In this document: positions 1 to 11,560 of the stretch, in pieces
How the letters are laid out: each line of letters starts with the position of its first letter
Numbering within the stretch: the stretch's first letter is position 1
Source: Triatoma infestans
Taxonomy: Eukaryota > Arthropoda > Insecta > Hemiptera > Reduviidae
DNA: 64,000 nt
Direction of reading: 5' to 3'
Assembly: GCA_011037195.1 (NCBI GenBank)
Contig: JAAEAF010014825.1
Span: forward strand, 1-64,000
Notes under the pieces: model-generated
The model's database searches: none
What the model was told of the DNA's origin: nothing
The model's input: only the letters and a program-made list of their open reading frames with translations
Translations under genes and position numbers: made by a program

Positions 1-669
1 TCTATTTATTTCTAATTAATATTGTTTGGATGATAGAATTGTATAAATCAACTATTATAGCACTTTAGAGAAAAACATAATCACATCCCTCCTTCAAAAG
101 TGCCCTTAAATGAATTTCCCAGAGAAATGTTTTAAATAAAAGTTGTAGATCATTGTGTGCTTAGTTTATATATAGGAAGTGTCAAGAAAATCGTCCGAGC
201 CATTTTTGAGAAAATCGCAAAAAAATGAAAAAAATCATTTAGTAAAGTGGTAATGTAAACGCACTTCCGGTTATCCGATTTTGTTTTTTGGAACGTCGGA
301 ATTTTCAACAACATAATTCATCAACATTATTTTAGATGATAGAATTCTTTAATAAACTGAAATAGCACTTTAGATAAAAACCTAACCCTGCACCCCTCCC
401 CAAAAGTGCCCTTAAATGAATTTTTTTAGAGAAATGTTACAAATAAAAATTGTAGCACATTGTATATGTAGGTGATGTACAAAGTTTGAAGAAAATCGTT
501 GGAGCCATTTTTGAGCAAATTGCTAAAAAGGAAAAAAACGATAAGTAATGTGGAACTTCCGGTTGAGGAATTTTGACAGATAACGTACTGTCACAGATCC
601 CATGGTGATACCTAAACAAAATATCAAGTTTCAACTTTCTAAGGGTTTTCGTTTTTGAACTATGCTGTT

Positions 670-720
<51 letters not shown>

Positions 721-764
721 CATTAACTAAAAACCACTTTTTACTTTCTCTTACCCCTAGTTCC
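1..764 (-). repeat. Family A dispersed repeat, inverted copy, cut by window edge
   Basis: This is a copy of the window's dominant repeat, read on the minus strand. Its 5' end lies near 760, where the TTTCTCTTAC block is found, and its 3' part runs off the left edge. It holds a (CA)n block at about 686-718 and two internal subrepeats starting CCGGAAGT on the minus strand. It is very similar to the opposite-strand copy at 1941-2860. Open frames of 60-90 codons in it come from repeated simple sequence and are not genes. Confidence 0.85.
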
Positions 765-1403
765 TTTCTCTTACTCCCTAGTAAGAGGAAGTATTGTAAT
801 CATGTCAAATTTTCGATATCAAATTTTCACCTGAACATATCCGTTTTTGAGGTCCCATGGAAGTCCCAAAAGTGGTTTCTAGTAAATGGTCTTTGTGTGT
901 GTGTGTGGGGTTGGGGTGTGTGTGTGGTATGTGTGTATGTGTGTATGTATTATGTATGTAGGTAGTATGTTTATGGGAACGCATTTCTTTAATATCCTCG
1001 AAACCGTAGGAAATTTAAACTTGAGATTCCTATTAGTATCAACGATTAAACATTCGTATATAAACTAAACATGCAAAGATCTACAACTTTTATTTGTAAC
1101 ATTTCTCTGGAAAAATTCATTTAAGGGCACTTTTAGGGGAGAGGTGGGATTATATTTTTCTCTAAAGTGCTATCACAGTTGATTATACAATTCTATCATC
1201 CAAACAGAATTAATTAGAAATAAATACATGGCCAAAATTCCGAGTTTCAAGAAAATTAGAAAACCGGAAGTGCGCTTTTACTGAACAGTTTTTTCAGTTT
1301 TCGACAAATCTCATTAAATTTGGTAACAAACTATAAAAGCTGTCAATTATAATTTGGAGAACTGGAGTAAGAGAAAGTTGTGTGAGTGTTTCACACCAGA
1401 TTT
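765..1403 (+). repeat. Family A repeat, internally shortened + copy
   Basis: The copy begins with the hairpin-forming CTCTTACTCCCTAGTAAGAG block and has a (GT)n region at about 893-960. It holds about one subrepeat and ends with the standard 3' hairpin GTGTGAGTGTTTCACAC followed by CAGATTTTTT. Compared with full copies, about one 295-bp subrepeat is missing. Confidence 0.8.
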
Positions 1404-1940
1404 TTTGGACTCAGGAGGCCTAAAAACGGATGTTTCCGGTGAAAACTCGATATCGAAAATTTGACACGATTACAATACTTCCTCTTAACTAGGAGTAAGA
1501 GAAAGTAAAAAAAATGGTGTGATCCACTCACACAACTTTCTCTTACTTCACTTCTCAAAATTGTAATTGACAAATTTTATAGTTTGTATACCAAATTTGA
1601 TCAAATTCGTTGGAGTTCGTCAAAAACTGAAAAAAAAAAATGTTCAGTAAAACCTCAGTTCCGGTTTACTAATTTTCTTGAAATTCGGAATTTTGGCCAT
1701 CTATTTATTTCTAATTAATTATGTTTGGATGATAGAATTGTATAATCAACTATGGTAGCACTTTAGAGAGAATCATAACCCCACCCCTCCCCCGAAAAGC
1801 CCTCTTACATGACTTCACCAGGAGAAATGTTTCAAATAAAAGTTGTAGCTGTTATATATATATCTGTGGTTCACATTCCTAGTTTAAAGAAAATCATTGG
1901 AGCTGTTTCCCAGAAAATTTTCCAAGAAAACTAGGGAGTA
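1404..1940 (-). repeat. Rearranged family A fragments, minus strand
   Basis: Positions 1404-1507 are a reversed 5' module, ending in ...GGAGTAAGAGAAAGT. From about 1510 a reversed 3' end begins (TGGTGTGATCCACTCACAC) and continues through one subrepeat to about 1930. The order is not that of an intact copy, so this is a composite of two fragments or a deleted copy. Confidence 0.7.
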
Positions 1941-1991
1941 AGAGAAAGGAACTAGGGGTAAGAGAAAGTAAAAAGTGGTTTTTAGTTAATG

Positions 1992-2042
<51 letters not shown>

Positions 2043-2870
2043 AACAGCATAGTTCAAAAACGAAAACCCTTAGAAAGTTGAAACTTGATATTTTGTTTAG
2101 GTATCACCATGGGATCTGTGACAGTACGTTATCTGTCAAAATTCCTCAACCGGAAGTTCCACATTACTTATCGTTTTTTTCCTTTTTAGCAATTTGCTCA
2201 AAAATGGCTCCAACGATTTTCTTCAAACTTTGTACATCACCTACATATACAATGTGCTACAATTTTTATTTGTAACATTTCTCTAAAAAAATTCATTTAA
2301 GGGCACTTTTGGGGAGGGGTGCAGGGTTAGGTTTTTATCTAAAGTGCTATTTCAGTTTATTAAAGAATTCTATCATCTAAATAATGTTGATGAATATGTT
2401 GTTGAAATTCCGAGTTCCAAAAAAAAAAATCGGATAACCGGAAGTGCGTTTACATTATCACTTTACTAAATGATTTTTTTCACTTTTTTGCGATTTTCTC
2501 AAAAATAGCACAGACGATTTTCTTGAAACTTCTAATATAAATTAAACATACAATGATCTACAACTTTTATTTAAAAACATTTCTCTGGGAAAATTCATTT
2601 AAATGCACTTTTGGAGGATGGGTGGGGTTATGTTTTTTTTCTAAAGTGCTATCCATAGTTGATTATACAATTTCTATCATCCAAAGAAAATTAATTAGAA
2701 ATAAATAGATGGCTAAAATTCCGTGTTTCAAGAAAATTAGTAAACCGGAAGTGCGGTTTTCATCAAATTTGTCGCACAAACTATAAAATTTGTCAATTAT
2801 AATTTTGAAAAATGGAGTTAGAGAAAGTTATGTGAGGGTTTCACACCAGATTTTTTTTATTTATTTTTTA
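1941..2870 (+). repeat. Family A repeat, + copy forming the right arm of a large palindrome
   Basis: The copy starts at the GGGAGTAAGAGAAAGG/TAGGGGTAAGAG junction, carries (GT)n at 1995-2024 and subrepeats, and ends in CACACCAGATTTTTTTTA near 2860. From 1930 to about 2720 it mirrors 1-790, including private variants such as GTGCAGGGTTAGG, so the two arms share a recent common origin. Confidence 0.85.
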
Positions 2871-3480
2871 TTACAATTAACAGTGGAAGTAATGCGGTCA
2901 ATACAAATTTTCCAAATTGAGTTTTTACCGGACATATATGCTTTTGAAATCATTTGAATTTGAAAAAAAGTTTTAACGAAATGGTGTGTGTGTGTGTGTG
3001 TGAACAAAATATCTCAAAAACGAAAAATAGAAGGAAGTATAATCTTGGAAGCAGTAGAAGGTTTCGGGACAAATCCAGCAACCGGAAGTTGGGCCAAACT
3101 AAATGTTATTTTTCTTCAATTTTTTCGTGATTTTCTGTAAATATCGTAATACTGCCCGCACACATAAATATACATATGACTTTTATTTAAAACATTTTCC
3201 GTGTTCTGAGGAAATAGGTGCGTTATGTTTTCCTTTAAAGTTTACAAAGTATAGTTTTACCACCAATATAATATTATTATACGTAAGTACCATTGTTATA
3301 ATACCAAATTTGAAGAAAATCTGTTAACCGGAAGTGTGACTTTACAGGAAAAGATTTGGTGTATTTTGGAATTTTCTATAAATGATTTTTCTATAAACTT
3401 GGTTTGATAATTGCATATAATAAATATATCACTTTAATATGAAAAATTTTTGGCATTAGAAAATTTTGAAAGTTATTTGG
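2871..3480 (+). repeat. Older, diverged family A remnant
   Basis: A (GT)n block at 2982-3001 is followed by ACAAAATATCTCAAAAACG and then by CCGGAAGT-headed segments near 3080 and 3330. These match the family A layout with many substitutions. No terminal hairpin is recognisable. Confidence 0.55.
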
Positions 3481-3625
3481 TTAGTTCAATCAATGTTGTT
3501 GGCACTGTTAGCTGGACTGCAATGTATTTAGAGACTTCCATAATCTGCCTGAATAGGTACATGCCCCCCCAGCAACCACATCTACATTTAATTTGTTAGA
3601 ACAAATGAGTAAAATATGAAGCTGA
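3481..3625. other. Short unique stretch
   Basis: About 145 bp of apparently unique AT-rich DNA between two family A copies. No coding signal was seen. Confidence 0.4.
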
Positions 3626-4664
3626 AGAAAAAAAAAAAAAAAAAATCTGGTGTGAAACACTCACACAACTTTCTCTTACTCCAGTTCTCAAAATTATATC
3701 TAATTGACAAATTTTATAGTTTGTGTACCAAATTAAATGAAATTCATCGCAAACTGAAAAAAAACCAGTCCAGTAAAAGCGCACTTCCGGTTTACTAATT
3801 TTCTTGAAACTCGGAATTTTTGGCCATCTATTTATTTCTAATTAATACTGCTTGGATGAGAGAATTGTATAATTAACTATGGTAGCACTTTGGGGGGGAA
3901 AAAAAACATAACCCCACACCCTCCTCCAAAAGTGCCTTTAAATGAATTTTTCCAAAAAATGTTTTAAATAAAAGTTGTAGATCTTTGTATGTTTAGTATA
4001 TATACGAAGTTTCAAGAAACTCGTCTGAGTCATTTTTGAGAAAATCGCGAAAATAAAAAAAAAATCATTTAGTAAAGTGGTAATGTAAACGCACTTTCGG
4101 TTATCCGCTTTTTTTTTTTGAAACTTGCAATTTCAACAACATATTCAATTCTAATTAACATTATTTAGATGATAGAATTGTTTGATAAACTGAAATAGCA
4201 CTTTAGATGAAAACCAAAGCTCACCCCTCCCCAATAACTCCCCTTAAATGAATTTTCCCAGAAAAACATTTCAAATAAAAGTTGTAGCTCTTTGTATGTG
4301 TAGTTGATATAATATCAAGTTTGAAGAAAATTGTCGGAGCCATTTTCGAGAAAAATGCAAAAAAGTAAAAAAAAAAAAACATGTAAAATGGTACTTCCGG
4401 TTGAGGAATTTTGACAGATAACGTACTGTCAGATCTCATGGTGATACCTAAACGTAATATCAAGTTTCAACATTCTACGGCTTTTCGTTTTTGAGCTATG
4501 CTGTTCATATATATATATATATATATACACGCACACAGACCATTTGCTAGAAACCACTTTTTTGGACTCAGTGGTCCTCAAACGGATATTTCCGGTGAAA
4601 ACTCGATATCGACAATTTGATAGGATTACAATAATTCCTCTTACTAGGAGTAAAAGAAAGTAAA
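3626..4664 (-). repeat. Full-length family A repeat, minus strand
   Basis: On the + strand it begins with a run of A then TCTGGTGTGAAACACTCACAC, the reversed 3' end. It continues through three CCGGAAGT-phased segments and a (TA)n/(CA)n block at about 4507-4536, and ends in CTTACTAGGAGTAAAAGAAAG. The length is close to 1,040 bp, one of the complete copies that define the family. Confidence 0.85.
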
Positions 4665-5271
4665 AATTCATTTTCAATGTACATGTCTAGAGTTTTTATT
4701 GGATATTTCTTAAAATCTGAGTTTTATCGGTGTTGAATGCGAGGTATCCAGTAATTATAAAACTGGTGACATAACGCCAACATTTGGTGGGTTTTCTTAG
4801 GAATTCCGAGTTTAAAATAAAATTAGAAAATTGGTGTTCAAAATTGGAATAAAAGAAAGATATGTGCGTATTTGATAATAGATTTTTTTATTTAAAGTAA
4901 TTATTAATAATAAAATTATAGTATAAGTGAAATTAAATTAATAAATTTATATTATTTATTAGTATCCATAGATAAGCTTTTATGTCGTACAAATACATAT
5001 TTAATATTACTATTTGCTATGTAAATTTATATACATACAAACCAAACATGTAAATTATGCAGTCCAGCATTCTGTACATTTTAAACTCGTCATCTAATTG
5101 TGATAAATAATTTACCAACAGTTTTCCCCTTTTACACGTTACACAGATATGATTACACCACTGTACTATATAAACTTTGTTTTATAATTATTACAATGTT
5201 TCATTTTCTCTCTAGAATTTAATATTTGTCATATAATAAATTTAAATGTAGTTTGATTATTTTATTTAAAG
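4665..5271. other. AT-rich non-coding stretch before the first visible exon
   Basis: Mostly AT-rich sequence with a worn family A-like patch near 4730-4880. Any exon upstream of 5272 should splice into this region or lie outside the window, but no convincing donor-bearing exon was found. The last 20 bases before 5272 (TTTGATTATTTTATTTAAAG) form a usable acceptor. Confidence 0.5.
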
Positions 5272-5316
5272 GGAGAACCAATAGATGAACTTTATTCACT
5301 TGGCCTTAACTATGAG
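5272..5316 (+). CDS. Exon 1 (first visible) of unrecognised host gene
   Basis: A 45-bp exon, phase 0 at both ends, encoding GEPIDELYSLGLNYE. It is bounded by the acceptor TTATTTAAAG and the donor GAG|GTAGGT. Only 123 bp of intron separates it from the next exon. No start codon is present, so upstream exons must exist. The case rests on the donor, the open frame and the phase match with the next exon; on its own it would be weak. Confidence 0.55.
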
Positions 5317-5439
5317 GTAGGTTAAATAATAAAGTATTCAAAGGTTTATTTTATAATAAATAATTTTTTTGATTTATTTATTTATTTATTTTTATGTTTT
5401 ATTTTCTTTATTAAATATAAACAAAAATTATTTTTTTAG

Positions 5440-5607
5440 AATCTTCCACCAGAATTTCGAAAAACTTACGATGAATGTACAGAAGATGAAAAAGCTTATC
5501 ATGATTTGAAAACGAAATGGCTTAAAGAATTGCGTGAAAATAGAACAAAAAAAATAGTACATACCCCTAAACTATGTGAAAGTTTAAAAGAATTAATTAA
5601 TGAAGAG
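5440..5607 (+). CDS. Exon 2 of unrecognised host gene
   Basis: A 168-bp exon (56 codons), phase 0 on both sides, with acceptor TTTTTTTAG and donor GAG|GTAAGA. It starts NLPPEFRKTYDE and ends KELINEE. The segment is rich in Lys, Glu and Asp and is probably helical; the middle (KTKWLKELRENRTKKI) is strongly basic. Base composition is clearly richer in G+C than the flanking introns. I do not recognise the family. A charged, helical nuclear or cytoskeletal protein would fit, but this is inference only. It is one of the two best-supported exons of the gene. Confidence 0.75.
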
Positions 5608-6220
5608 GTAAGAATTGTATTTAAATTATACAAATTAATTTTTAACTTTTTTTTTTTTTTAATTATTAATTTTCTTTTAATATTAACGCCAACATTTTTT
5701 GATCGAAAAAAAGGAAAAAATTCTGGTATGAATCAAATTAAAATTGTTTACTCTCTCATACATATATCCCTGATAAGATGAAGTATTACGATCTTGTCAA
5801 ACAATTTTGAAACTCGCGGTTTTGGCAATCTATTAATAATTTCTAATTAATTTTGTTTAAATGGTAGAATAATTATATAATCAACGAAGATAGCATTTTA
5901 GATTTTTTTTTAGAAAAAATAACCCTACACTTTACCCCAAAAGCCCGCTACAAATGAGTTTACCTGGAGAAATGTTTCAAATAAAAGTTGTAGCTCTTAT
6001 ATGTGTAGTTTACATATTAGTATAAAGAAAATCGTTATAGCCATTTTAGAGAAAATAGCAGAAAACTGAAAAATACTTTTCGGTAAAAAAACTCACTTCC
6101 GGTCATCCGGTATTATTTACTTTTTTCACCAGAAATATATGGTTTTTTTTCTGAGGTCCCCTGAGTATGAAAAAAAAATTGTTTTTAGCGAATGGTCTTT
6201 ATTTTATATATATTTATACA
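5608..6220. repeat. Intron start with worn family A fragments, split by a palindromic element
   Basis: From about 5777 the sequence resembles reversed family A subrepeats (CTATTAATAATTTCTAATTAA). From about 6115 it resembles a + strand 5' module (GAGGTCCCCTGAGTATG). The match breaks at the TA where the 6223-7093 element is inserted and resumes at about 7096. Confidence 0.55.
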
Positions 6221-6222
6221 TA

Positions 6223-7093
6223 CAGGGTGTCCCAAGGTATATGGATAATGACTTTTTCTAGGAAACTAAGATAGCTAGAAAAAAAAATAAAAAATACGTG
6301 TCCCCGTAGTTTTTTTGTTAGAAAACCAAATTTAATTTGCAAATTTGTTTTGGTGCTTCCAGAAGCGAGTTACAGGCACCAACTTCATTTTTTTCAAATG
6401 GGGAGGTGTGGTTTTTATTTAAGAAATAGATTCCACTATTTTTTGTAAAAAAAATTTACTAGAACGGTTTTTTCTGTGAGCGATATAAATGAAATCGTGA
6501 TTCCTATAAGAATTTCAAAATGATTATACGGGTTTTTTGATTGAATAAGAAGAACAGTACTATTTTATTATAAATTTTACTCCTCATTAATTGTAGATCT
6601 TGCTCGAAACGGCCCCCACCATTACAGATGCATACACATGCTTTTTCCTGCCAATGTACCTATGACCAAAGAAATACATCTCTAATGGTGGGGGCCAGTG
6701 CGAGCAAGAAGAATTAATAAGGAGTAAAATTTAATAATAAATAGTACTTTTCTTCTTATTCAATCAAAAAACCGTTATAATATCATTTTGAAATTTCTTA
6801 TAGGAATCATGTTTTCATTCATAACTTGTAAAATATCGCTCACAGAAAAAAACCGTTCAAGTAAATTTTTCTTACAAAAAATAGAGGAATCTATTTCTTA
6901 AATAAAAACCACACCTCCCCATTTGAAAAAATGAAGTTGGTGCCTGTATGTTGCTTCTGGAAGCACCAAAACAAATTTGCAAATTAAATTTGGTTTTCTA
7001 ACAAAAAACTACGGGGACACGTATTTTTCAGTTTTTTCTAGCTATCTTAGTTTCCGAGCAAAAGTCGTTATCCATATACCTTGGGACACCCTG
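6223..7093. mobile_element. Palindromic (fold-back) element with CAGGGTGTCCC ends
   Basis: The two halves (about 6223-6630 and 6680-7093) are near-perfect inverted copies around a loop of about 50 bp. The termini are CAGGGTGTCCCAAGG and CCTTGGGACACCCTG, flanked by TA on both sides (6221-6222, 7094-7095), as expected for TA-targeting mariner/Tc1-type elements. The element interrupts the simple-sequence block of a family A copy. No transposase remnant was recognised. Non-autonomous fold-back element is the best call. Confidence 0.85.
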
Positions 7094-7095
7094 TA

Positions 7096-7480
7096 TATAT
7101 GTGTGAGTGGATGTGTACACGAAGGAAAAGTCTCACAAAATTGAAAAGAAAAAAGCTGGAACTTGTTAGCTGAAATGATAGTATTCCGTATTTCGCCGCA
7201 TCTGATACGAAAGTTTCGATCAAAATCCAACAACCGCAAGTATGACTTTAAAAATGTTTTTTTTTCAGTTTTTCCCGATTTCTCGAAAACAATTCCAACG
7301 ATTTTCTTTGAATTACGCATACTATACTTGCTAATTAAATGCCTATTAGTTCTATTTGATACATTTTCAGGAAATTTGATTCATTATGAATAATAGAGAA
7401 CACTAACTTAGATTGGAAGATGTGGCCAATTGATATAATATAGAGACGCCTATTATTCAGGATGATCTGTGGCCAAGGAG
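7096..7480 (+). repeat. Right part of the interrupted family A copy
   Basis: After the palindrome the sequence resumes with TGTGTGAGTGGATGTG and AAAAAGCTGGAACTTG. It then shows a subrepeat-like stretch with CAACCGCAAGTATGAC and TTCCAACGATTTTCTTTG. It is considerably diverged. Confidence 0.5.
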
Positions 7481-8640
7481 GTCGATTGTGAATAGGGTTT
7501 TATTATTGTTATTATGTGTCTGTGGGGAGGGACCAAACCCTACGCTATCCAAAGCCTCACTGGGCCCATATAGCTACCCCAAGAAAAAAAACTACAAACC
7601 GAGTCTAGAACAAAAATCCAGACCCGGATCTAATCCATCTAAGATTCATCGCAGTCCGAATAAATCGGACAATAACCTTAAGCGGAAATAGCCTAAGCTC
7701 TTCCACAGACATCCTATTCCGACCAAAGGCCTGAACCTAACTGCCTCACAACCCAGGCAATCATTCATAAGATGGATGGTTGTTTCCTCCTTTGTCTCAC
7801 AGACTCTACAAAATGGATCCGGCATGAGCTCCATTATGTAGAGATCTCTCCTAAAACCACAATGTCCAGTAAGAGATCCACTAAGATGCCTGAGAGAGTT
7901 TCGTGAAAAACACAACAACGTCCGGCCTTGTCCGGACCCCCGATGAGCATTTTGTACTGCCGACAACCAACTGAGCTCATCCATAAGGATGAATACTGTG
8001 AAGCTGTTCATGTCCGGAAGCCAGACAGACATGTGCCAGAAGACACGCCCACCAATGAAAGGAAGAGAGGCGCCTAATTTGGCAAACCTATCCACCTCTT
8101 CATTCCCAAAAATTCCCATGTGACTCGGCACCCAGACTAAAAGCACATCCTTCAGAGAAGGAAGCTCTTCCAGTCTTTTAGAACATTCTAACACCAACCT
8201 GGAAGTGAGGGCACATGAACTCAGCGCCTAAGAGCGCAGCTTGGCTGTCGGAGCAGATACAAACACCTTTTAAGTTAGTGTTACGTACCCTCTCATCCAA
8301 GACACAACAAAGAATAGCATAAACTTCAGTCTGGAAGACCGTGGTACATTCACCAAAAGATACTGCCAAATGATCTCCGGTCTCAAAATAGACCGCAGCT
8401 CCAGACCTACCATCCTTCTGAACCGTCTGTTAACACGGTATCACACCAGACGAAGTCAATCTTGGCCAATCTTCCCTAGTAGGTAACCTGACACTGTAAG
8501 AATGCTAGAAAACAAAAGTCTTCAACATTCTATCAGCAGAAAAACCTGTAATAGGAACCTTCAAAAGCATCTCGCAATGAATGATAGAGTGACCAGCAAA
8601 AACTGATTTTCGATTCTCGCTTATTCAAACAACCGGGTTT
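7481..8640 (-). pseudogene. 5'-truncated non-LTR retrotransposon tail: RNase H plus zinc knuckle
   Basis: Read on the minus strand. The part at 8369-8178 carries an RNase H motif with CSDSQAALLGAE. After a frame change, the segment at 8197-7646 carries the next RNase H block (VWVPSHMGIFGNEEVDRFAK), the segment LSGSLTGHCGFRRDL and a C-X2-C-X8-H-X4-C knuckle (CRVC...H...C). This is the C-terminal region of ORF2 in RNase H-bearing non-LTR elements of arthropods (R1/Jockey/I-related; clade not assigned). The reverse transcriptase and endonuclease are absent, consistent with 5' truncation on insertion. A frameshift near 8185 makes it inactive. It lies in the 5608-10708 intron, opposite to the host gene. 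Confidence 0.8.
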
Positions 8641-9390
8641 CCAAATATTTGTAAAAAATGAAAGTTTAGATTTTATAAAATAATTTTTCTAATTTCAAAA
8701 TATTTCAATTCAAATATATTTTTTTAATTTATTTGTTTTTATTTAGCGTTGCTTCAACTTTATAGATAAATTAAATAAAAACCGTAAAGATAACATTTTA
8801 ATAACAATTCAAATATTAAAATAATAAAATATAAATGAAATAGATAAAAATAATAAAGTATGATTAAAATAACTAAAAAAAAAAAGTATATAAATTGATA
8901 TATAGATTTTACTCTTGAAAAAAAAAAATCGATTATAGGCGATTTTGAGAAAAAACCGGTTTAAGTTTAACTTTAATTTGCTGTTAAAACTTTTACTGGA
9001 GGCTGAAAGGAACAATGTCCACATAAAATAGTCACAAACGGATAATTCCAAAAAAAAAAAATAAAACGAGTAATAATTCCCTCTCCAAAATTCCTACTTT
9101 AAAAAACAAATGTGTCAAGAATTAGAATTTTTTAAAATTGCAATAAGAAATGTACATGAGCTATTTCAAATTAATTTTCGAAACCCCAGTTAAAATTTAT
9201 TTCTCTTGTTTTTATTGGCGAAAGGAAATTTGATGCTTCTGTTCACTCAAACTGACAAAGTCTTAGTATTTACTTAATATGATGAAAAATCAGATTATTT
9301 ATCGAATAAGCTGGCTTTAATTAGTCCCAGCTGTCGGCTGGTACCAATTAACCGATCTAAATCACTTACAGGTTCTGAAATAAAACGGAC
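8641..9390. other. AT-rich intronic stretch, no gene seen
   Basis: Poly-A and poly-T rich, roughly 75-80% A+T. It has no splice-bounded open frame and no recognisable repeat apart from A runs at 8876-8884 and 9050-9062. Confidence 0.5.
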
Positions 9391-9395
9391 CTAGA

Positions 9396-9600
9396 GAATG
9401 GGATTAAACTCAATGGTAGATCATTGGACTTCCGTACAGTTGTCCCGGGTTCGAGACCACTGCTGCTCTCAGATTATCTCTTCCTAAAAATTTGTTCCGG
9501 TGATCGGCAGTGTTGTGTATAATGAATAAAACACCTCAGGTACCAATTACCACAGATGTTGACGCGCCTTAATTAAAAAAAACAAACAAATAAATAAACG
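9396..9600 (+). mobile_element. SINE family 1, tRNA-headed
   Basis: The head at about 9400-9460 has an A-box-like CAATGGTAGATCATTGG and a B-box-like GGGTTCGAGACC, the RNA polymerase III internal promoter layout. The body ends CAGATGTTGACGCGCC followed by an A-rich tail. Two other copies (16671-16890, 39241-39475) share the same head and the ATGTTGRCGCG end. Confidence 0.8.
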
Positions 9601-9649
9601 GCTCTAGACTATTAATTAGAATAGAGTAGAATTTGTCGTTATTTGTTTA

Positions 9650-9946
9650 AAATTCTCAAAGGGGTTATGTTTTTCTCTAAAATGCTATCTTAATTGATTA
9701 TACAATTCTACTATCCAAACCAAAACTAATTAGAAATAAATAGATGGCCAAAATTCCAAGTTTTAAGAAAATTAGTGAACCGGAAGTGCTCGTTTACTGA
9801 ACTGTTTTTTTCAGTTTTCAACGAACTCCGACAAATTTCATTAAATTTGGTACACTAACTATAAAATTTGTCAATTATAATTTTGAAAACTGGAGTTGAA
9901 GAGAAAGTTGTGTGAGTGTTTCACACCAGATTTTTTTTTCTGTATA
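9650..9946 (+). repeat. Family A repeat, 5'-truncated + copy
   Basis: This copy has only the last subrepeat (from GGGGTTATGTTTTTCTC) and the complete 3' end: GAGAAAGTTGTGTGAG, the terminal hairpin and CAGATTTTTTTTT. The truncation point at about 9650 follows closely after the SINE. Confidence 0.8.
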
Positions 9947-10078
9947 AAGGATGAAAACTGGATTTCAAAGCAGATACTATATCGAGAGGGACATTATGAT
10001 TTCATACTTTTTCTTATATGTTTGATATTTCTTTGGATATACTATGACAGTTTGCACTGGTAAAAAAGTCTTGAACAC

Positions 10079-10419
10079 TATAATGGGGTTGTTGTGGAGA
10101 GCAATTAGGTTCGATTAAATGAACGAGATATGCTGACACTAATATAATGTAGCCAAGTTTACACTAACTGCACTGGACTATATAATGAAAATGATAGAAT
10201 GAATGGTGAGAGTAGAGATATAACACGATGCGATGACTGGTGTACAGTTGTTTGGTTGTATATGATAGATTCCTCTAGATAGATTCCCACTGGCTTATAT
10301 ACACTGGTACTCCCACTCTAGCCTGCCTAAGTCAGAGAATAGTCTCTGTTAAACAGGAGAGGGCCTCTCTTCTCTCTGCTATGATTGCATTCTCTTTGCT
10401 GTGGATGGGTGCTATTACA
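10079..10419 (+). mobile_element. Short LTR-like element, termini TATAATGG...ATTACA
   Basis: A 341-bp element sharing ends and body with those at 52136 and 53226. It has a TATA-like GGCTTATATACACTGG followed by the conserved CTCCCACTCTAGCCTGCC. Flanks AACAC (10074-10078) and AGCAC (10420-10424) look like an imperfect 5-bp target duplication. No coding capacity. It could be a solo LTR, a miniature LTR element, or a Ginger-type DNA element, which also makes 4-bp duplications. Confidence 0.7.
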
Positions 10420-10708
10420 AGCACCAAGGGGAGTAAGTTAATATTCAATTGGGAAAACTAATTATATTTAAAATTATTATCTACAATACGATCTAGAGTT
10501 ATTAAGCTATCCATACGTAATTTTGGGAATCTTCTATTGTCCTTCGCTTAAAACCCTAAGCCACCAATTTAACATTCTCTTAATAACTTCGTATACTAGA
10601 CGGCCTATACCTACAATTTACATTTTTGTAATATATAATAAACTAAACCTAAAACATGAATTAGGAAATATTTTTCGATTTTTAATATTTACTTATTTTT
10701 TGTTTTAG
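10420..10708. other. Intron 3' part before exon 3
   Basis: AT-rich, with the pyrimidine-rich run TTTACTTATTTTTTGTTTTAG serving as acceptor for the exon at 10709. An open frame of about 61 codons reads into it but has no coding character. Confidence 0.5.
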
Positions 10709-10741
10709 ATTCAGGAAGTACCAACTGGAAATTACAACGAG
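10709..10741 (+). CDS. Exon 3 of unrecognised host gene
   Basis: A 33-bp micro-exon, phase 0 at both ends, encoding IQEVPTGNYNE. Acceptor TTTTTTGTTTTAG, donor GAG|GTACGT. Both splice sites are good and the phase matches exons 2 and 4. Its small size is the main doubt. Confidence 0.6.
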
Positions 10742-11560
10742 GTACGTAGCTACTTTTTCAGTCTTTTTGATTTTTTTTAGCGTTTACCCATAGAAAATAA
10801 TTTACAATTAACAAAGAAAAACAAAATAGTTTTGTGTTTGGCATAGATTGGTATGTGTCTAAATAGAAATGTCTTAATCACTATTTCTTTGAACTAGTAG
10901 ATCTATAACGTGACTAATCTGCTTATCTCAGAATTTATACATATATTTTTATAAAATGTATAAGCAGATAGAAAGAATAGTGAAGTATGTGCATACATTC
11001 AACTAAAGAAACTGCGCCAATCCTTAGGGAGAAAAAAAGATTAATGTATGTGCTTATGTACGATGTATACATACAATTTTATTAAAGAGAATAACATAGA
11101 AATAAGTATATATATATATATGTTTGTTCTACAGATAAGGATTACAGGATTACTGACTTTAACATACGCAAACATACAGCTCTTGAAATGAAATATATTA
11201 GGGAGTTATTAAATAAAATAAAATGATAAATGTCAATAATTAATTTATTATTAACTATATTTGTAATTGAATGAAGTAATTTTAGAAAGGAATTTCCATA
11301 AGGGTCTCATGGGTGGGTGGGAGGTTAGTCTATGTACACCAGAATTTAGGAGGAAATTCAAAATGAGAAAATAAACGAGTATATAAGTATATAATTGTAA
11401 ATAAAAAAAAATATATATATAGAATAAAATCTTGTCTTATAATATTTTGATAAGTCAAAATCACTCTGTAAAATATAAAAACATATGTGAGAGGAATTAT
11501 TTCATAATAAGGGTGGTTTGAAGGTTGGTTGGGTGTAGCACTTTGTCACTAATCTAATCT
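10742..11560. other. Intron, AT-rich, no gene seen
   Basis: Contains a (TA)n tract at about 11108-11121 and several T/A runs. A stretch near 10860-11100 has higher complexity but no splice-bounded frame. Confidence 0.4.

Noticed and set aside
437..712. 91-codon open frame, identical to one at 2000-2275
   Set aside because: It begins in the GT microsatellite (VCVCVC) and runs through family A subrepeats. The identity comes from the inverted duplication of the repeat and not from a conserved protein.
9400..9470. tRNA gene on the A/B-box pattern
   Set aside because: It does not fold into a full cloverleaf by eye, and the sequence continues into a repeated body with an A-rich tail. Called a SINE.
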